From NCBI GenBank assembly GCA_963728445.1, contig CAVSJO010000007.1:256120-320119 (forward strand): a stretch of 64,000 nt of DNA, given 5' to 3'. How positions within the stretch are numbered: the first letter of the stretch is position 1; the number at the start of each line of letters is the position of its first letter. The DNA comes from CAVSJO01 sp963728445 (GTDB lineage Bacteria; Gemmatimonadota; Gemmatimonadetes; Longimicrobiales; RSA9). The position numbers and the translations under genes are program-made. Positions 25,102 to 33,560 of this stretch are shown in pieces. The notes beneath the pieces were generated by a model, which did not search any database, was not told the origin of the DNA, and saw nothing but the letters and a program-made list of their open reading frames with translations.

Positions 25102-25958
25102 GGCGACGTCGCCGACCGGCGTCCACCGCGCCGAACCCGGGCCTTGCCGCCGCGCTGGCGTTCGCGCTCGTGGCCGCCTCCGCCCTCGGCGCGGCCGGCT
25201 GCATCGATTTCGTCGAGCCCGAGGGCAGGCCGGGTCTGCAGACCGCGCAGCTCTCCGTCACGCTGCACCTGGTGGACGACACCGCCCGCGCGTGCCCCGA
25301 GGGATGCGTTCCCGGGACGTTCGATCGTCTGGCGACGTCGCCGGGCGGCGGCACCGGCGCCCTCGCCTGGCTCGAGGGAAGCCTCGATCCGGGCACGGAC
25401 CTGGGCGGCGAGACACGCAGCGTGCCCGACCCGACGGTCGGTATGCTGGCCGTCCGCGTACCGCCGGCGGACACGACGGCGCTCGGCGTGCGCAGGTACC
25501 GCGCGGCGTGGCTGCCGTCGCTGCCCGCGGACGCCCGGATCGTGCTCGACCCTCCGGCCGTGGCGAACGTGGACGTCCCCCGTCCGACCGTCGACTGGGG
25601 CGTCCCGACCCGCGCCGACCCGGACACCGTCTCGTTCGCGCCGGGCGAGAACATCCGTCTCCACGTCGGGGCGGCGGACTCGCTGGACCTGCCCGCCCCC
25701 TCCTTCCGGTCCTGGTCGCTTCAGCTCTCCGGCGCCGGTGGCCACTACGTCCAGGTCTCCTCCGACGGCGTGCCGCCCGACACCCTCGTGGTCCCGTCCG
25801 CCTTTCTGCCGGAGCCGGACGAGGGTAGCATGGTCGCGGAGCTTACGCTGATCCGGGCGCTCGTGATGCCCGGCGGCGACCGCGGCTACGCCGTGACGTT
25901 CATCACCCAGATCGAGCTCACATGGACCGTACGGATCACAGCCCTGCCGAAGACCTGA
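25098..25958 (+). CDS. Lipoprotein of unknown function
   Basis: A 286-residue protein starting at GTG that overlaps the preceding stop (GTGA). It has an Arg-rich start, a hydrophobic segment (LAAALAFALVAASALGAAGC) and a lipobox ending in AAGC, so it should be lipid-anchored. The rest is predicted beta-rich extracytoplasmic sequence without a family I can name; it contains a Cys pair (CPEGC) that could form a disulfide. Its stop lies inside the start of the aminopeptidase gene, so the group from the DksA-like gene to here is tightly packed and probably one transcript. Confidence 0.6.
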   Translation: MRRRRRPASTAPNPGLAAALAFALVAASALGAAGCIDFVEPEGRPGLQTAQLSVTLHLVDDTARACPEGCVPGTFDRLATSPGGGTGALAWLEGSLDPGTDLGGETRSVPDPTVGMLAVRVPPADTTALGVRRYRAAWLPSLPADARIVLDPPAVANVDVPRPTVDWGVPTRADPDTVSFAPGENIRLHVGAADSLDLPAPSFRSWSLQLSGAGGHYVQVSSDGVPPDTLVVPSAFLPEPDEGSMVAELTLIRALVMPGGDRGYAVTFITQIELTWTVRITALPKT

Positions 25959-27356
25959 ACGCGCTTCTGGAGCGCGCAGCGGACCGCCGCCGCCACGTGC
26001 TCGACGCCCTCGGCGACCGCGCCGCACTCGTCCTCGCGGCGACGCCCGAGCTGGGCGCCGGCCGTGACACCGAGCTGCCCTACGTGGTCGACCCCGAGCT
26101 GTACTACCTGACGGGGTGGCCGGAGCCCGAGGGGGTGGCCGTCTTCCTGCCCGAAGGCGCCGAGCACCGGTACGTGCTCTTCGTCCGGCCGCAGGACCCG
26201 AAGCAGGAGCTGTGGACCGGCCGCCGCATCGGGCCGGACGCCGCCCGCGATCTGTACGGCGCCGACGTCGCCCATCCCATCGGCGAGCTCGAAGAGCGCC
26301 TGCCCGCGCTCCTTGCCGACGCGGACGTGCTGCACGTCCGGACGCCTTCGGCCCGGCCGGACGTCGAGCGCGCGATCCGCTCGCTGCTTGCGACGTCGCG
26401 CGCGCAGCGCGCCCGGCGGGGCCGCGGCCTCCTCTCCCTCGTCGATCCGCGCGCGCTGCTCGACGAGATGCGGCTGCGGAAGGAGCCGTTCGAGCTGGAC
26501 CGGCTGCGCCGTGCGGCCGCGATCACTGCCGCCGGCTTCCGGGCCGCCGCCGGCGCCATCCGCCCCGGCGCCGGGGAGTGGCAGGTCCAGGCCGCCCTCG
26601 AAGCGGAATTCCGAAACCGCGGCGCCCAGGGCCCCGCCTTCCAGACGATCGTGGCGTCGGGCGCGGGCGCGACCGTGCTGCACTACGTGGCGAACGACCG
26701 TGTCCTCGAGGATGGAGACCTGGTCCTCGTCGACGCCGGCGCCCGCTGGCGCGGATACGCGGGCGACATCACCCGCACGTTCCCCGTGTCCGGCCGCTTC
26801 ACGGAGACGCAGCGCCACGTGTACGAGATCGTCCTGGCCGCGCGCGACGCCGCCATCGCGGCGGTCCGGCCCGGAGCCGTCGAGGCGGACGTGCACGCCG
26901 CCGCGGTCCGCGAGCTGGTGCGCGGACTCGTCGCGCTGGGCGTGATCCCCGCCGCGGACGACGGATAGCGACCCCGATTCCGACGCCGGTTCCGACGCCG
27001 ATCCTCCCGGCCTGGACGCCCTCGTCGAGCGGGCGGACGCGTGGCGCCCGTTCTATCCCCACCGCACCTCGCACTGGCTGGGGCTGGAGGTGCACGACGT
27101 CGGCGACTACGCCGTGGACGGCGAGTCGCGCCCCCTCGAGCCCGGCATGGTCCTCACCATCGAGCCCGGACTGTACTTTGACGCCAGCCGCGCCGCACCC
27201 GGCGCCCCCGCGGTCCCGGCGCACCTGGACGGCATCGGGATCCGCATCGAGGACGACGTGCTCGTCACGGAGGACGGCTCCGAAGTGCTGACCGCCGAGC
27301 TCCCCGCCGACGTCGCGGCGATCGAAGCGATGGTCACCGGAGCTCGCGCGCCCTGA
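25922..27356 (+). pseudogene. pepP: Xaa-Pro aminopeptidase (M24B), frameshifted
   Basis: A creatinase-fold aminopeptidase that removes N-terminal residues preceding proline. The N-terminal AMP_N domain (PYVVDPELYYLTGWPEPEGV) and the catalytic domain are both recognisable. Metal ligands are two Asp residues in LVDAGARWRGYAGDITRTFP (about 274 and 285), a His in HWLGLEVHDVGDY, and Glu residues in VLTIEPGLYF and GIRIEDDVLVTEDG. The first frame stops at 26966-26968 (TAG) between the second and third ligands, and the C-terminal third continues one frame over to 27356. Dropping the T at 26966 restores AADDGSDPDSDAG across the join. All catalytic residues survive, so a sequence error is plausible; if real, the enzyme is inactive. 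Confidence 0.82.
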
Positions 27357-27520
27357 GCGCTTCTCGCGGGCGGACCGGCAGGGTGGCCGTGCGCGGCGGC
27401 CGTGCGCGGTCGTCCTACCACCCACGGGGCTTGATTTCGCCCGCTCCCGGTCCCAGACTGTTGCCCATTCGGGCGCTGTTCGGCTCGCCGCTGCCCGGGT
27501 GCATCTTTCGGGACGGGCTG

Positions 27521-27931
27521 ATGGACCGATTTCGAATCCTCGTGGAGCCGCTGGACACGCTCTCGCTGGCGGATCGCGCAAGCGCGCTCGTGCGTGCCCG
27601 CGAGCTCGGCCGCGCCGCCGCCGAGCTCGCCCGGGACACGCGCGAGCTCGAAGAGGCGCCTGTCGACCTGTACCTCCGCCACGTGATCGCACCGGCGGGC
27701 GATGCCGGCGCAGCCGACCCCGAAGCGGCGTCGGCGTGGCAGCAGGCCTGCAGCGCCGGACGCGCGCTCCGGGACCCTCGTGTCCAGGCGTTCCTCTTCG
27801 GCTGGCACGAGCGCGCCACCGAGATCCTCGCGCGCATCGCCGCCGACCCCGATGACAGCGGAGTGCGGGCCCGGTGGTTCCTCGACGCCATCGAGGCGCT
27901 CCCCCACAAGCCCGGCGGCGCGTCGGACTGA
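27521..27931 (+). CDS. Small helical protein, unknown function
   Basis: A 136-residue acidic, Ala-rich, almost wholly helical protein (ADRASALVRARELGRAAAEL, ARDTRELEEAPVDLYLRHVI) with no membrane segment, signal peptide or motif that I recognise. The start MDRFRILVEPLDTL was chosen because upstream in-frame sequence is low-complexity. It lies about 165 bases after the aminopeptidase and is convergent with recX. It may be a real but unclassified gene; the regular codon pattern supports coding. Confidence 0.5.
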   Translation: MDRFRILVEPLDTLSLADRASALVRARELGRAAAELARDTRELEEAPVDLYLRHVIAPAGDAGAADPEAASAWQQACSAGRALRDPRVQAFLFGWHERATEILARIAADPDDSGVRARWFLDAIEALPHKPGGASD

Positions 27932-28019
27932 TTCGCGCGGTGGCCGCCTCCGTTTCCAGCGCGCCTCCGTGTCCAGCGCGCCTCCGCGCTTGGCGCCTTC
28001 GTTCCGCGTGGCGCTTTCT

Positions 28020-28670
28020 CTACAGCACGTCGTCCATGGCGCGTCGAAGGGGCTCGCCGGCGAAGCCGCGGCGGGCGAGATACGCGTAGAGCCGACGTCG
28101 CGCCCGGTCCCGCTCCTCCCGGGACAGCGACGAGGCCGGGCCCCTGAGCGAGCGGCGCGCCCACGCCCGAGCGGCCTGGCTGGCTAGCTCCGTGTCCGAC
28201 ACGTCCTCCTGGCCGAAGACCTGTTCGACGGCCTTACCGGCGATTGCCTCCGTCACTCCCTTCGTCCGCAGCTCGTCGAGCAGGCGCCGCCGGCCGCGGG
28301 GTCGGAGCCGGACACGGTCGCGCACGAAGCTCTCCGCGAAAGCGGCGTCGTCCAGGTAACCCCGCTCGACCATGTCCCCCACGACGTCCTCGGCGATCTC
28401 CGGCGCGTAGCCTTTCCGGACCAGACGGTCGCGCAGCTCGGTCCGGGAACGCTGGCGGTGCGACAGCAGGTTGAGGGCCGCCTCCCGCGCCTTCCACCCG
28501 ACGTCGCTCTGCTCGAGCGCCTCGAGCTGCGAGTCGGAAACCTCGTCCCCGGCCGCCAGGGCCGCGTCGAGCACGAGCTGGCGCGCGACCCCGAGCCGGA
28601 ACTCGCCGTCGACGTCGATGCTGACCCGTTCCGCGTTTCGCCGCTGCGGGCGAATGGCCGTGATGCGCAC
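28020..28670 (-). CDS. recX: Regulatory protein RecX
   Basis: A 216-residue RecX-family protein that modulates RecA filaments. Its three-helix repeats are readable: AREAALNLLSHRQRSRTELRDRLVRKGY, DDAAFAESFVRDRVRLRPRGRRRLLDEL and RARRRLYAYLARRGFAGEPLRRAMDDVL. The GTG start (VRITAIRPQRR) has GGAGAGG five bases upstream; a much longer in-frame extension is low-complexity and unlikely. No recA is next to it in the window. Ordinary length for the family is 150-270, so this is full length. Confidence 0.88.
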   Translation of the reverse strand: MRITAIRPQRRNAERVSIDVDGEFRLGVARQLVLDAALAAGDEVSDSQLEALEQSDVGWKAREAALNLLSHRQRSRTELRDRLVRKGYAPEIAEDVVGDMVERGYLDDAAFAESFVRDRVRLRPRGRRRLLDELRTKGVTEAIAGKAVEQVFGQEDVSDTELASQAARAWARRSLRGPASSLSREERDRARRRLYAYLARRGFAGEPLRRAMDDVL

Positions 28671-29104
28671 TGCCTCTCCGTGAATCTGTTGCCGTTTCCG
28701 CCGTCGGGCGGATCGCCGTCGCGGGATCGCCGTTGGGGGGATCGCCGGGCCAATCTGCCTGGAGAGTGGGGGCGAGGCCATAGCGGATCGGGCCGGATGA
28801 GGGGGCGGGGGAGGGGTAGCGGAGCAATTGCACGCTGTACGCAGGAAATGTTGGTGGCGTGGGTTGTCCTTTCTCGTGGACGCACCAACAATTCCCGCGA
28901 ACAGCGTCATAACGCGCGCGCATACCCATATCCCGCCCCCCCACCGGCCCGGCGGCACTTCGGTTTCCTGCACCGCGGGGCTTCCGGTCGGCCATTCCCG
29001 CGCGGTCGGCGTTTGTTCTCCGCCATTCTTCGGCCGCCTGTGCCCGCCGGCGAGTCCGGCGCCGTGCCTCGCCGCGCCTGTCTTGCTCGGCAAGCAATGT
29101 CGAC

Positions 29105-29282
29105 GTAGACTCAAGGACAGGAAAATTCAGCCCCACCGGCGGATTCATTTGCGACCGCTTGCGACCGCCGGACGTGCCGAACCTGATGTGGGGCGGCGCG
29201 TCGAACCAAATGTCTAAAGTGTCGGAACAGGCTTTGACGTGAGTTCCCGCACCCCGGACCCCAGCGGTCTCGGGGTTTTTTT
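29105..29282 (+). ncRNA. Candidate structured RNA or attenuator upstream of metH
   Basis: Nested complementary segments are visible: GCCCCAC at 29130-29136 pairs with GTGGGGC at 29188-29194, and inside it CGGCGG at 29137-29142 pairs with CCGCCG at 29165-29170. The inner loop holds a direct repeat of TTGCGACCG. A factor-independent terminator ends the region 34 bases before metH. A structured leader followed by a terminator ahead of a methionine synthase gene suggests ligand- or tRNA-dependent attenuation, or a separate small RNA. It matches no riboswitch class that I can recognise. The 5' boundary is a guess. Confidence 0.4.
29252..29282 (+). terminator. Rho-independent terminator just upstream of metH
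   Basis: CCCCG-GACC pairs with GGTC-(T)-CGGGG around a five-base loop (29252-29275), followed at once by seven T residues (29276-29282). It points toward metH, whose ATG is 34 bases further on, so it ends a transcript that starts in the upstream gap rather than one from recX, which runs the other way. This makes an attenuation or small-RNA reading attractive. Confidence 0.75.
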
Positions 29283-29315
29283 CGTCGCGGGTGGTGGTAG
29301 CCGAACGGGAGGACG

Positions 29316-32300
29316 ATGGGCGCGAATCAGGCCGACAGTCGCTATCTGGGAGAGCTCGCGGAGCGCGTGCTCGTCTTCGACGGCGCGATGGGCACGAGCA
29401 TCCAGGCGTGCGGCCTGTCGTCGGGGGACTTCGGCGGACCGACGCTCGACGGCTGCAACGACGCCCTCGTGCTCTCGCGTCCCGACGTGATCGAGTCGAT
29501 TCACGCGTCGTTCCTGGAAGTCGGCTGCGACGTCGTCGAGACGAACACGTTCCGCGCCAACCACCTGACGCTGAAGGAGTACGGACTCGGCGACCGTGCC
29601 GAGTCGATGAACCGCGAGGCCGCGCAGCTCGCCCGGCGCGTGTGCGATCGGTTCGCAACGGACGATCGCCCGCGCTTCGTCGCCGGCAGCATCGGGCCCA
29701 GTGGATACCTGCCGAGCACGTCGGATCCGGCCCTCGGGAACATGACGTACGAGGAGCTGGCCGAGGTCTTCGCCGAGCAGGCGCGCGGGCTGATCTCCGG
29801 CGGTGTCGACGTGCTGCTCATCGAGACCAGCCAGGACATGCTGGAGGTCAAGGCGCAGATCACCGGAATCCGCCGCGCCATGGCGGAGCTGGACGCGCGC
29901 GTGCCGATCCAGGCGCAGGTCACGCTGGATACTTCGGGGCGGATGCTCCTGGGAACGGACATCGCCGCGGCGCTGGTCGTGCTCGAGGCGCTGCGCGTCG
30001 ACGTCGTCGGCCTCAACTGCTCGACCGGGCCTGAGCACATGCGGGAGCCCGTGCGCTACCTGTCCGAGCACTCGCGACTTCCCATCAGCGTGATCCCCAA
30101 CGCGGGGATCCCCCACAACGAGGGCGGCACGGCCGTCTACCCGCTCACGCCCGAGAAGCTTGCCGAGGCCCACGAGGACTTCGTCGCGCGTCTGGGCGTG
30201 AACGTCGTCGGGGGGTGCTGTGGCACCACGCCCGCGCACCTGGCGGCGGTCGTCGAGCGCGTCGGCGGCCGACGTCCGGCCACGCGGGTCCCGTCGCACG
30301 AGCCCATGGCCGCGAGCGCGATGACGGCCGTCGCCCTGCGCCAGGAGCCCGCTCCGGCGCTCATCGGCGAGCGGGTCAACGCACAGGGCTCCCGCGCCGT
30401 GAAGCGCATGCTGCTGGCGGACGACTACGAAGGCGTCGCCGCCATCGCCCGGAGCCAGGTCGAGGGGGGCGCCCACCACCTCGACGTGTGCGTCGCGCTG
30501 ACGGAGCGGCAGGACGAGGCGGCGCAGATGCGGCGGCTGGTCAAGCTGCTGGCGCAGACCGTCGAGACGCCGCTCGTCCTCGACACTACGGAGAGCGACG
30601 TCGCGGCCGCCGCGCTCCGGCAGTACCCGGGGCGCGCCATCATCAACTCCATCAACCTGGAAAACGGCCGCCGGCGAATCGACGACGTCGTGCCCCTCGC
30701 CGTCGAGCATGGGGCGGCGCTCGTCGCCCTCACCATCGACGAGGAGGGGATGGCCAAGACGGCGGATCGGAAGCTGGAGATCGCACGGCGCATCCACGAC
30801 ATCGTCACCGGCGAGTTCGGGCTCGCTGCCGAGGACCTGATCTTCGACGCGCTCACCTTCACCCTCGCCACGGGCGACGACGAGTATCGCCATTCGGCGG
30901 TGGACACGATCGAGGGCATCCGCCGGATCAAGGACGAGTTGCCGGGCGCGCTCACGTCGCTCGGCGTCTCCAACGTCTCGTTCGGCCTGCAGAAGCACGC
31001 CCGCGCGGTGCTCAACTCCGTCTTCCTCCACCACTGCGTCGAGGCGGGGCTGGACATGGCCATCGTCAATCCCGCCCACATCACCCCGTACGCGGAAATC
31101 GACGCCGAGCAGCGGGCGCTGGCCGACGACCTGATCCTCGACCGCCGGGACGACGCGCTGGCCCGATTCATCGCCCACTTCGACGTGACGGAGGTCGAAG
31201 AGGAAGAGAGCCGCGACCCCACCGAGGACATGACCCCGCCGCAGGCGCTGCACTGGAAGATCCTGCACCGGAAGAAGGACGGGGTGGAGGAGCTCGTGGA
31301 CACGGCCGTTGCGGGGGCTGAGGCTGAGGCTGAGGCTGAGGCTGAGGCTGAGGCTGAGGCTGAGGCGGGGGCTGGGGCTGGGGCTGGGGCTGGGGCTGGG
31401 GCTCGGGGGGGGCGGCACCGGGCGGCGGTGCGGGTGCTGAATGGCGTGCTGCTGCCGGCGATGAAGGAGGTCGGAGACAAGTTCGGCGCCGGGGAGCTGA
31501 TCCTGCCGTTCGTGCTGCAGTCGGCGGAGGTGATGAAGAAGGCGGTCGCGCGCGTGGAGACGTACCTGGAGAAGGTCGAGGGGGAGACGAAGGGGAAGGT
31601 CGTGCTGGCGACGGTCTTCGGCGACGTGCACGACATCGGCAAGAACCTCGTCGGGACCATCCTGTCGAACAACGGCTACACCGTCTTCGACCTCGGCAAG
31701 CAGGTGCCGGTGAACACCATCCTGGAGAAGGCGGAGGAGGTCGGGGCGGACGCCATCGGGCTGTCGGCGCTCCTCGTCTCCACGTCCAAGCAGATGCCGC
31801 TCATCGTCCAGGAACTTGAACGGCGGGGGTTGAGGTTTCCGGTGCTCTGCGGCGGGGCGGCGATCAACCCGAGCTTCGTTCGCGAGGCGGCGTTTGTGGG
31901 GGAGGCGGGCGACGAACTGCGGGCGAGGGAAGCGGGCGAGGAACGGCGGGCGGCGGGGAACGGCGGGATGCGCGGCGACGGCGGGATGCGCGGCGACGGC
32001 GGGGTGCGCGGCGACGGCGACTTCCACCGCCGCGTGTACGGCGCGGGGGTGTTCTACTGCAAGGACGCGTTCGAGGGGCTGTCGACGGTGGAAGCGCTCG
32101 TCGATCCAGAGCGGCGGGAGGCGTTCGTGGCGGCGAGGCGGGAGGAGATCGTGGAGGGCGTGGCGCGGCGGCGCGAGCTGCAGGAGCGTGCTCGGGCGAC
32201 GCGGCCGGCGAGCGCGCGGGGCGTGACGCGGGACGTCGCCGTCCCGGAAGCGCCGTTCCTGGGCACGAAGGTGCTCGAGCGACTGCCCCTCGAGGAAGTC

Positions 32301-32993
32301 TACGACGCCATCGACCTGAACACGCTTTACCGGCTTCACTGGGGCGCGAAGAACGCGAAGGGGGAGGAGTGGGAGCGGCTGGTGAAGGGGGAGTTCGAGC
32401 CGCGACTGAAGCGATACCAGCAGGAGGCGCGGGCGGGCGGCTGGGCGACGGTGCGGGGGATCTACGGCTACTACCCGGCGGCGTCGGATGGCGACGACCT
32501 CGTCGTCTTCGATCCCGCAGACCCGGAGCGCGAGCTCGTCCGCTTCGACTTCCCGCGCCAGGCCGACCGGGACGAGCTGTGCCTGGCCGACTACTTCGCG
32601 CCGGCGGGGAACGGGACCAGGGACGTCGTCGCGTTCCAGGTGGTCACCGTGGGTGACCGGCTGCTGGAGAAGTCGGAGCGTCTCATGAAGGAGGGCGACT
32701 ACTCCGAGGGCTACTTCCTGCACGGCTTCGGCGTGCGCCTCGCCGAGGCCGCGGCCGAGGTCCTGCACCGCCGCATCCGGGGCGAGCTGGGTCTCGGGGA
32801 GGACCGCGGGCTGCGCTACTCGTGGGGCTACCCGGCGTGCCCCGACCACACGCAGCACTTCCGGCTGTTCGAGGTGCTGCCCGTCGAGGAGCGGCTCGGC
32901 GTGACGCTCACGGACGCGGGCGCGCTGGTTCCGGAGCTGACGACCGCGGCTCTGGTCGTGCACCATCCGGAGGCGAGGTATTTCAGTGTTTGA
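29316..32993 (+). CDS. metH: Cobalamin-dependent methionine synthase
   Basis: A 1225-residue enzyme that moves the methyl group of 5-methyl-tetrahydrofolate to homocysteine through cobalamin. The homocysteine domain (about 1-315) has the zinc Cys in VGLNCSTG and GGCCGTT. The pterin domain (about 345-610) has LIGERVNAQGSRAVKRML and LTIDEEGMAKT. The B12 domain has DVHDIGKN (lower ligand His772). The C-terminal activation domain includes RYSWGYPACPDHTQHF. Two low-complexity insertions interrupt the domain linkers: an Ala-Glu/Ala-Gly tract (about 667-696) and a Gly-Met-Arg-Gly-Asp repeat after the B12 core (about 885-905). The ATG has GGGAGGA before it. A second homocysteine methyltransferase fusion lies downstream, so two routes to methionine are encoded together. 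Confidence 0.93.
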   Translation: MGANQADSRYLGELAERVLVFDGAMGTSIQACGLSSGDFGGPTLDGCNDALVLSRPDVIESIHASFLEVGCDVVETNTFRANHLTLKEYGLGDRAESMNREAAQLARRVCDRFATDDRPRFVAGSIGPSGYLPSTSDPALGNMTYEELAEVFAEQARGLISGGVDVLLIETSQDMLEVKAQITGIRRAMAELDARVPIQAQVTLDTSGRMLLGTDIAAALVVLEALRVDVVGLNCSTGPEHMREPVRYLSEHSRLPISVIPNAGIPHNEGGTAVYPLTPEKLAEAHEDFVARLGVNVVGGCCGTTPAHLAAVVERVGGRRPATRVPSHEPMAASAMTAVALRQEPAPALIGERVNAQGSRAVKRMLLADDYEGVAAIARSQVEGGAHHLDVCVALTERQDEAAQMRRLVKLLAQTVETPLVLDTTESDVAAAALRQYPGRAIINSINLENGRRRIDDVVPLAVEHGAALVALTIDEEGMAKTADRKLEIARRIHDIVTGEFGLAAEDLIFDALTFTLATGDDEYRHSAVDTIEGIRRIKDELPGALTSLGVSNVSFGLQKHARAVLNSVFLHHCVEAGLDMAIVNPAHITPYAEIDAEQRALADDLILDRRDDALARFIAHFDVTEVEEEESRDPTEDMTPPQALHWKILHRKKDGVEELVDTAVAGAEAEAEAEAEAEAEAEAGAGAGAGAGAGARGGRHRAAVRVLNGVLLPAMKEVGDKFGAGELILPFVLQSAEVMKKAVARVETYLEKVEGETKGKVVLATVFGDVHDIGKNLVGTILSNNGYTVFDLGKQVPVNTILEKAEEVGADAIGLSALLVSTSKQMPLIVQELERRGLRFPVLCGGAAINPSFVREAAFVGEAGDELRAREAGEERRAAGNGGMRGDGGMRGDGGVRGDGDFHRRVYGAGVFYCKDAFEGLSTVEALVDPERREAFVAARREEIVEGVARRRELQERARATRPASARGVTRDVAVPEAPFLGTKVLERLPLEEVYDAIDLNTLYRLHWGAKNAKGEEWERLVKGEFEPRLKRYQQEARAGGWATVRGIYGYYPAASDGDDLVVFDPADPERELVRFDFPRQADRDELCLADYFAPAGNGTRDVVAFQVVTVGDRLLEKSERLMKEGDYSEGYFLHGFGVRLAEAAAEVLHRRIRGELGLGEDRGLRYSWGYPACPDHTQHFRLFEVLPVEERLGVTLTDAGALVPELTTAALVVHHPEARYFSV
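31314..31404 (+). repeat. GGCTGA/GGCTGG hexamer tract in metH
   Basis: About eight copies of GAGGCT followed by about six of GGGGCT encode an Ala-Glu then Ala-Gly linker between the pterin-binding and B12-binding parts of MetH. The unit is six bases, so slippage would change linker length but not the frame. Related tracts occur just after metH, just before the next methyltransferase gene and, on the opposite strand, in sprA. Confidence 0.85.
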
Positions 32994-33041
32994 GGCTGAG
33001 GCTGAGGCTGAGGCTAAGGCTGAGGGTAAGGCTGAGAGGGG
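32992..33041 (+). repeat. GGCTGA hexamer tract starting at the metH stop
   Basis: The metH TGA is itself the first part of the tract: TGAGGC is then repeated with small changes (GGCTAA, GGGTAA) for about 50 bases. It separates metH from the convergent four-helix-bundle gene and has an inverted counterpart on the other side of that gene. Confidence 0.8.
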
Positions 33042-33054
33042 GCGGTACGTTCCT

Positions 33055-33426
33055 CTATCGTGGCGGGATGCGGGAGAGGGTCTTCCGTATGAGGCCGGTG
33101 AGCATGGCGCCGATGGTCTGGAGCGATCTTCTCGCCTCCTCGAGGTCTTCCGTGTGCCCGATGCCCAGGCGCTCGAAAGCGGCGAGGGCGCCGTCGGCTT
33201 CGGCGGCGGAACGTCGAGCGATCCGGTAGAACCGCGCCTTGTCCTTCGGACTGTATTCACCGGCTCCTTCTGCGATGTTCAGCAGGATCGAGACGACCGC
33301 TCGATAGAGCTGATCCCGCAGATACCAGTGCCGGCTCGACGTCTGTCCGACGATGCGGTCGACAACGACGATCAGATCGGTCGCTGCGACGAAGACGGGC
33401 ATTCGTCGATGGGCGAATTCAGCCAT
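33055..33426 (-). CDS. Four-helix-bundle protein, 23S rRNA IVS (S23) family
   Basis: A 123-residue basic helical protein. The family hallmarks are RDQLYRAVVSILLNIAEGAGEY followed by KARFYRIARRSAAEADGAL. These proteins are known from intervening sequences in bacterial 23S rRNA genes and, as relatives (Avd), from diversity-generating retroelements; they form pentameric rings of four-helix bundles and bind nucleic acid. Here it stands alone, antisense between metH and the methyltransferase fusion. Inverted GGCTGA-type tracts lie on both sides (32992-33041 and 33528-33560). The ATG at 33426 has a GGGAGA site. A second copy of the family is at 40435-40860. Its role is unknown. Confidence 0.82.
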   Translation of the reverse strand: MAEFAHRRMPVFVAATDLIVVVDRIVGQTSSRHWYLRDQLYRAVVSILLNIAEGAGEYSPKDKARFYRIARRSAAEADGALAAFERLGIGHTEDLEEARRSLQTIGAMLTGLIRKTLSRIPPR

Positions 33427-33527
33427 GGAAGTCTCCCTGTTCCGTTCCGCGCCCATCATGCACCGGCCCACGCGGCCAAGGCCATGGCTGAACACGCCAG
33501 CCCGCGCCCCCACCGCTTCCGCGCAAT

Positions 33528-33560
33528 CCTCAGCCTCAGCCTAAGCCTCAGCCTAAGCCT
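33528..33560 (-). repeat. Inverted GGCTGA hexamer tract before the methyltransferase fusion
   Basis: CCTCAGCCTCAGCCTAAGCC and its continuation run up to the GTG start codon at 33561. On the minus strand this is the same GGCTGA/GGCTTA unit found after metH, so the two tracts form an inverted pair around the small four-helix-bundle gene. It leaves no room for a normal Shine-Dalgarno sequence for the downstream gene. Confidence 0.8.

Larger units (their letters stand above)
28671..29315. other. Intergenic region between recX and metH
   Basis: A 645-base gap between divergent genes. The left part (28671-29090) has only weak ORFs without coding character and C-rich tracts; control sequences of recX lie at its start. 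The right part (about 29105-29282) has the structured RNA candidate and terminator listed separately. The metH ribosome site (GGGAGGA) is at about 29305. I looked for SAM, SAH and cobalamin riboswitch core sequences and did not find one. Confidence 0.5.

Noticed and set aside
28828..29217. Plus-strand ORF of 129 residues between recX and metH
   Set aside because: Its composition is not protein-like, it has no ribosome site and it overlaps the structured RNA region.
29130..29260. tRNA gene, suggested by a GTTCGA-like string on the minus strand
   Set aside because: No acceptor stem, anticodon arm or D arm can be drawn around it.
28671..29315. SAM, SAH or cobalamin riboswitch upstream of metH
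   Set aside because: I looked for the conserved core sequences of these classes and found none, although a structured leader is likely.
29214..33260. Very long minus-strand ORF of 1348 residues over metH
   Set aside because: It is antisense to the clear metH domains. GC-rich codon bias leaves few stops on the opposite strand, and the sequence is low in hydrophobic residues and rich in Arg, Val and His in the manner of shadow frames.
33055..33426. Avd protein of a diversity-generating retroelement
   Set aside because: No reverse transcriptase, template repeat or variable repeat is visible near either four-helix-bundle gene.
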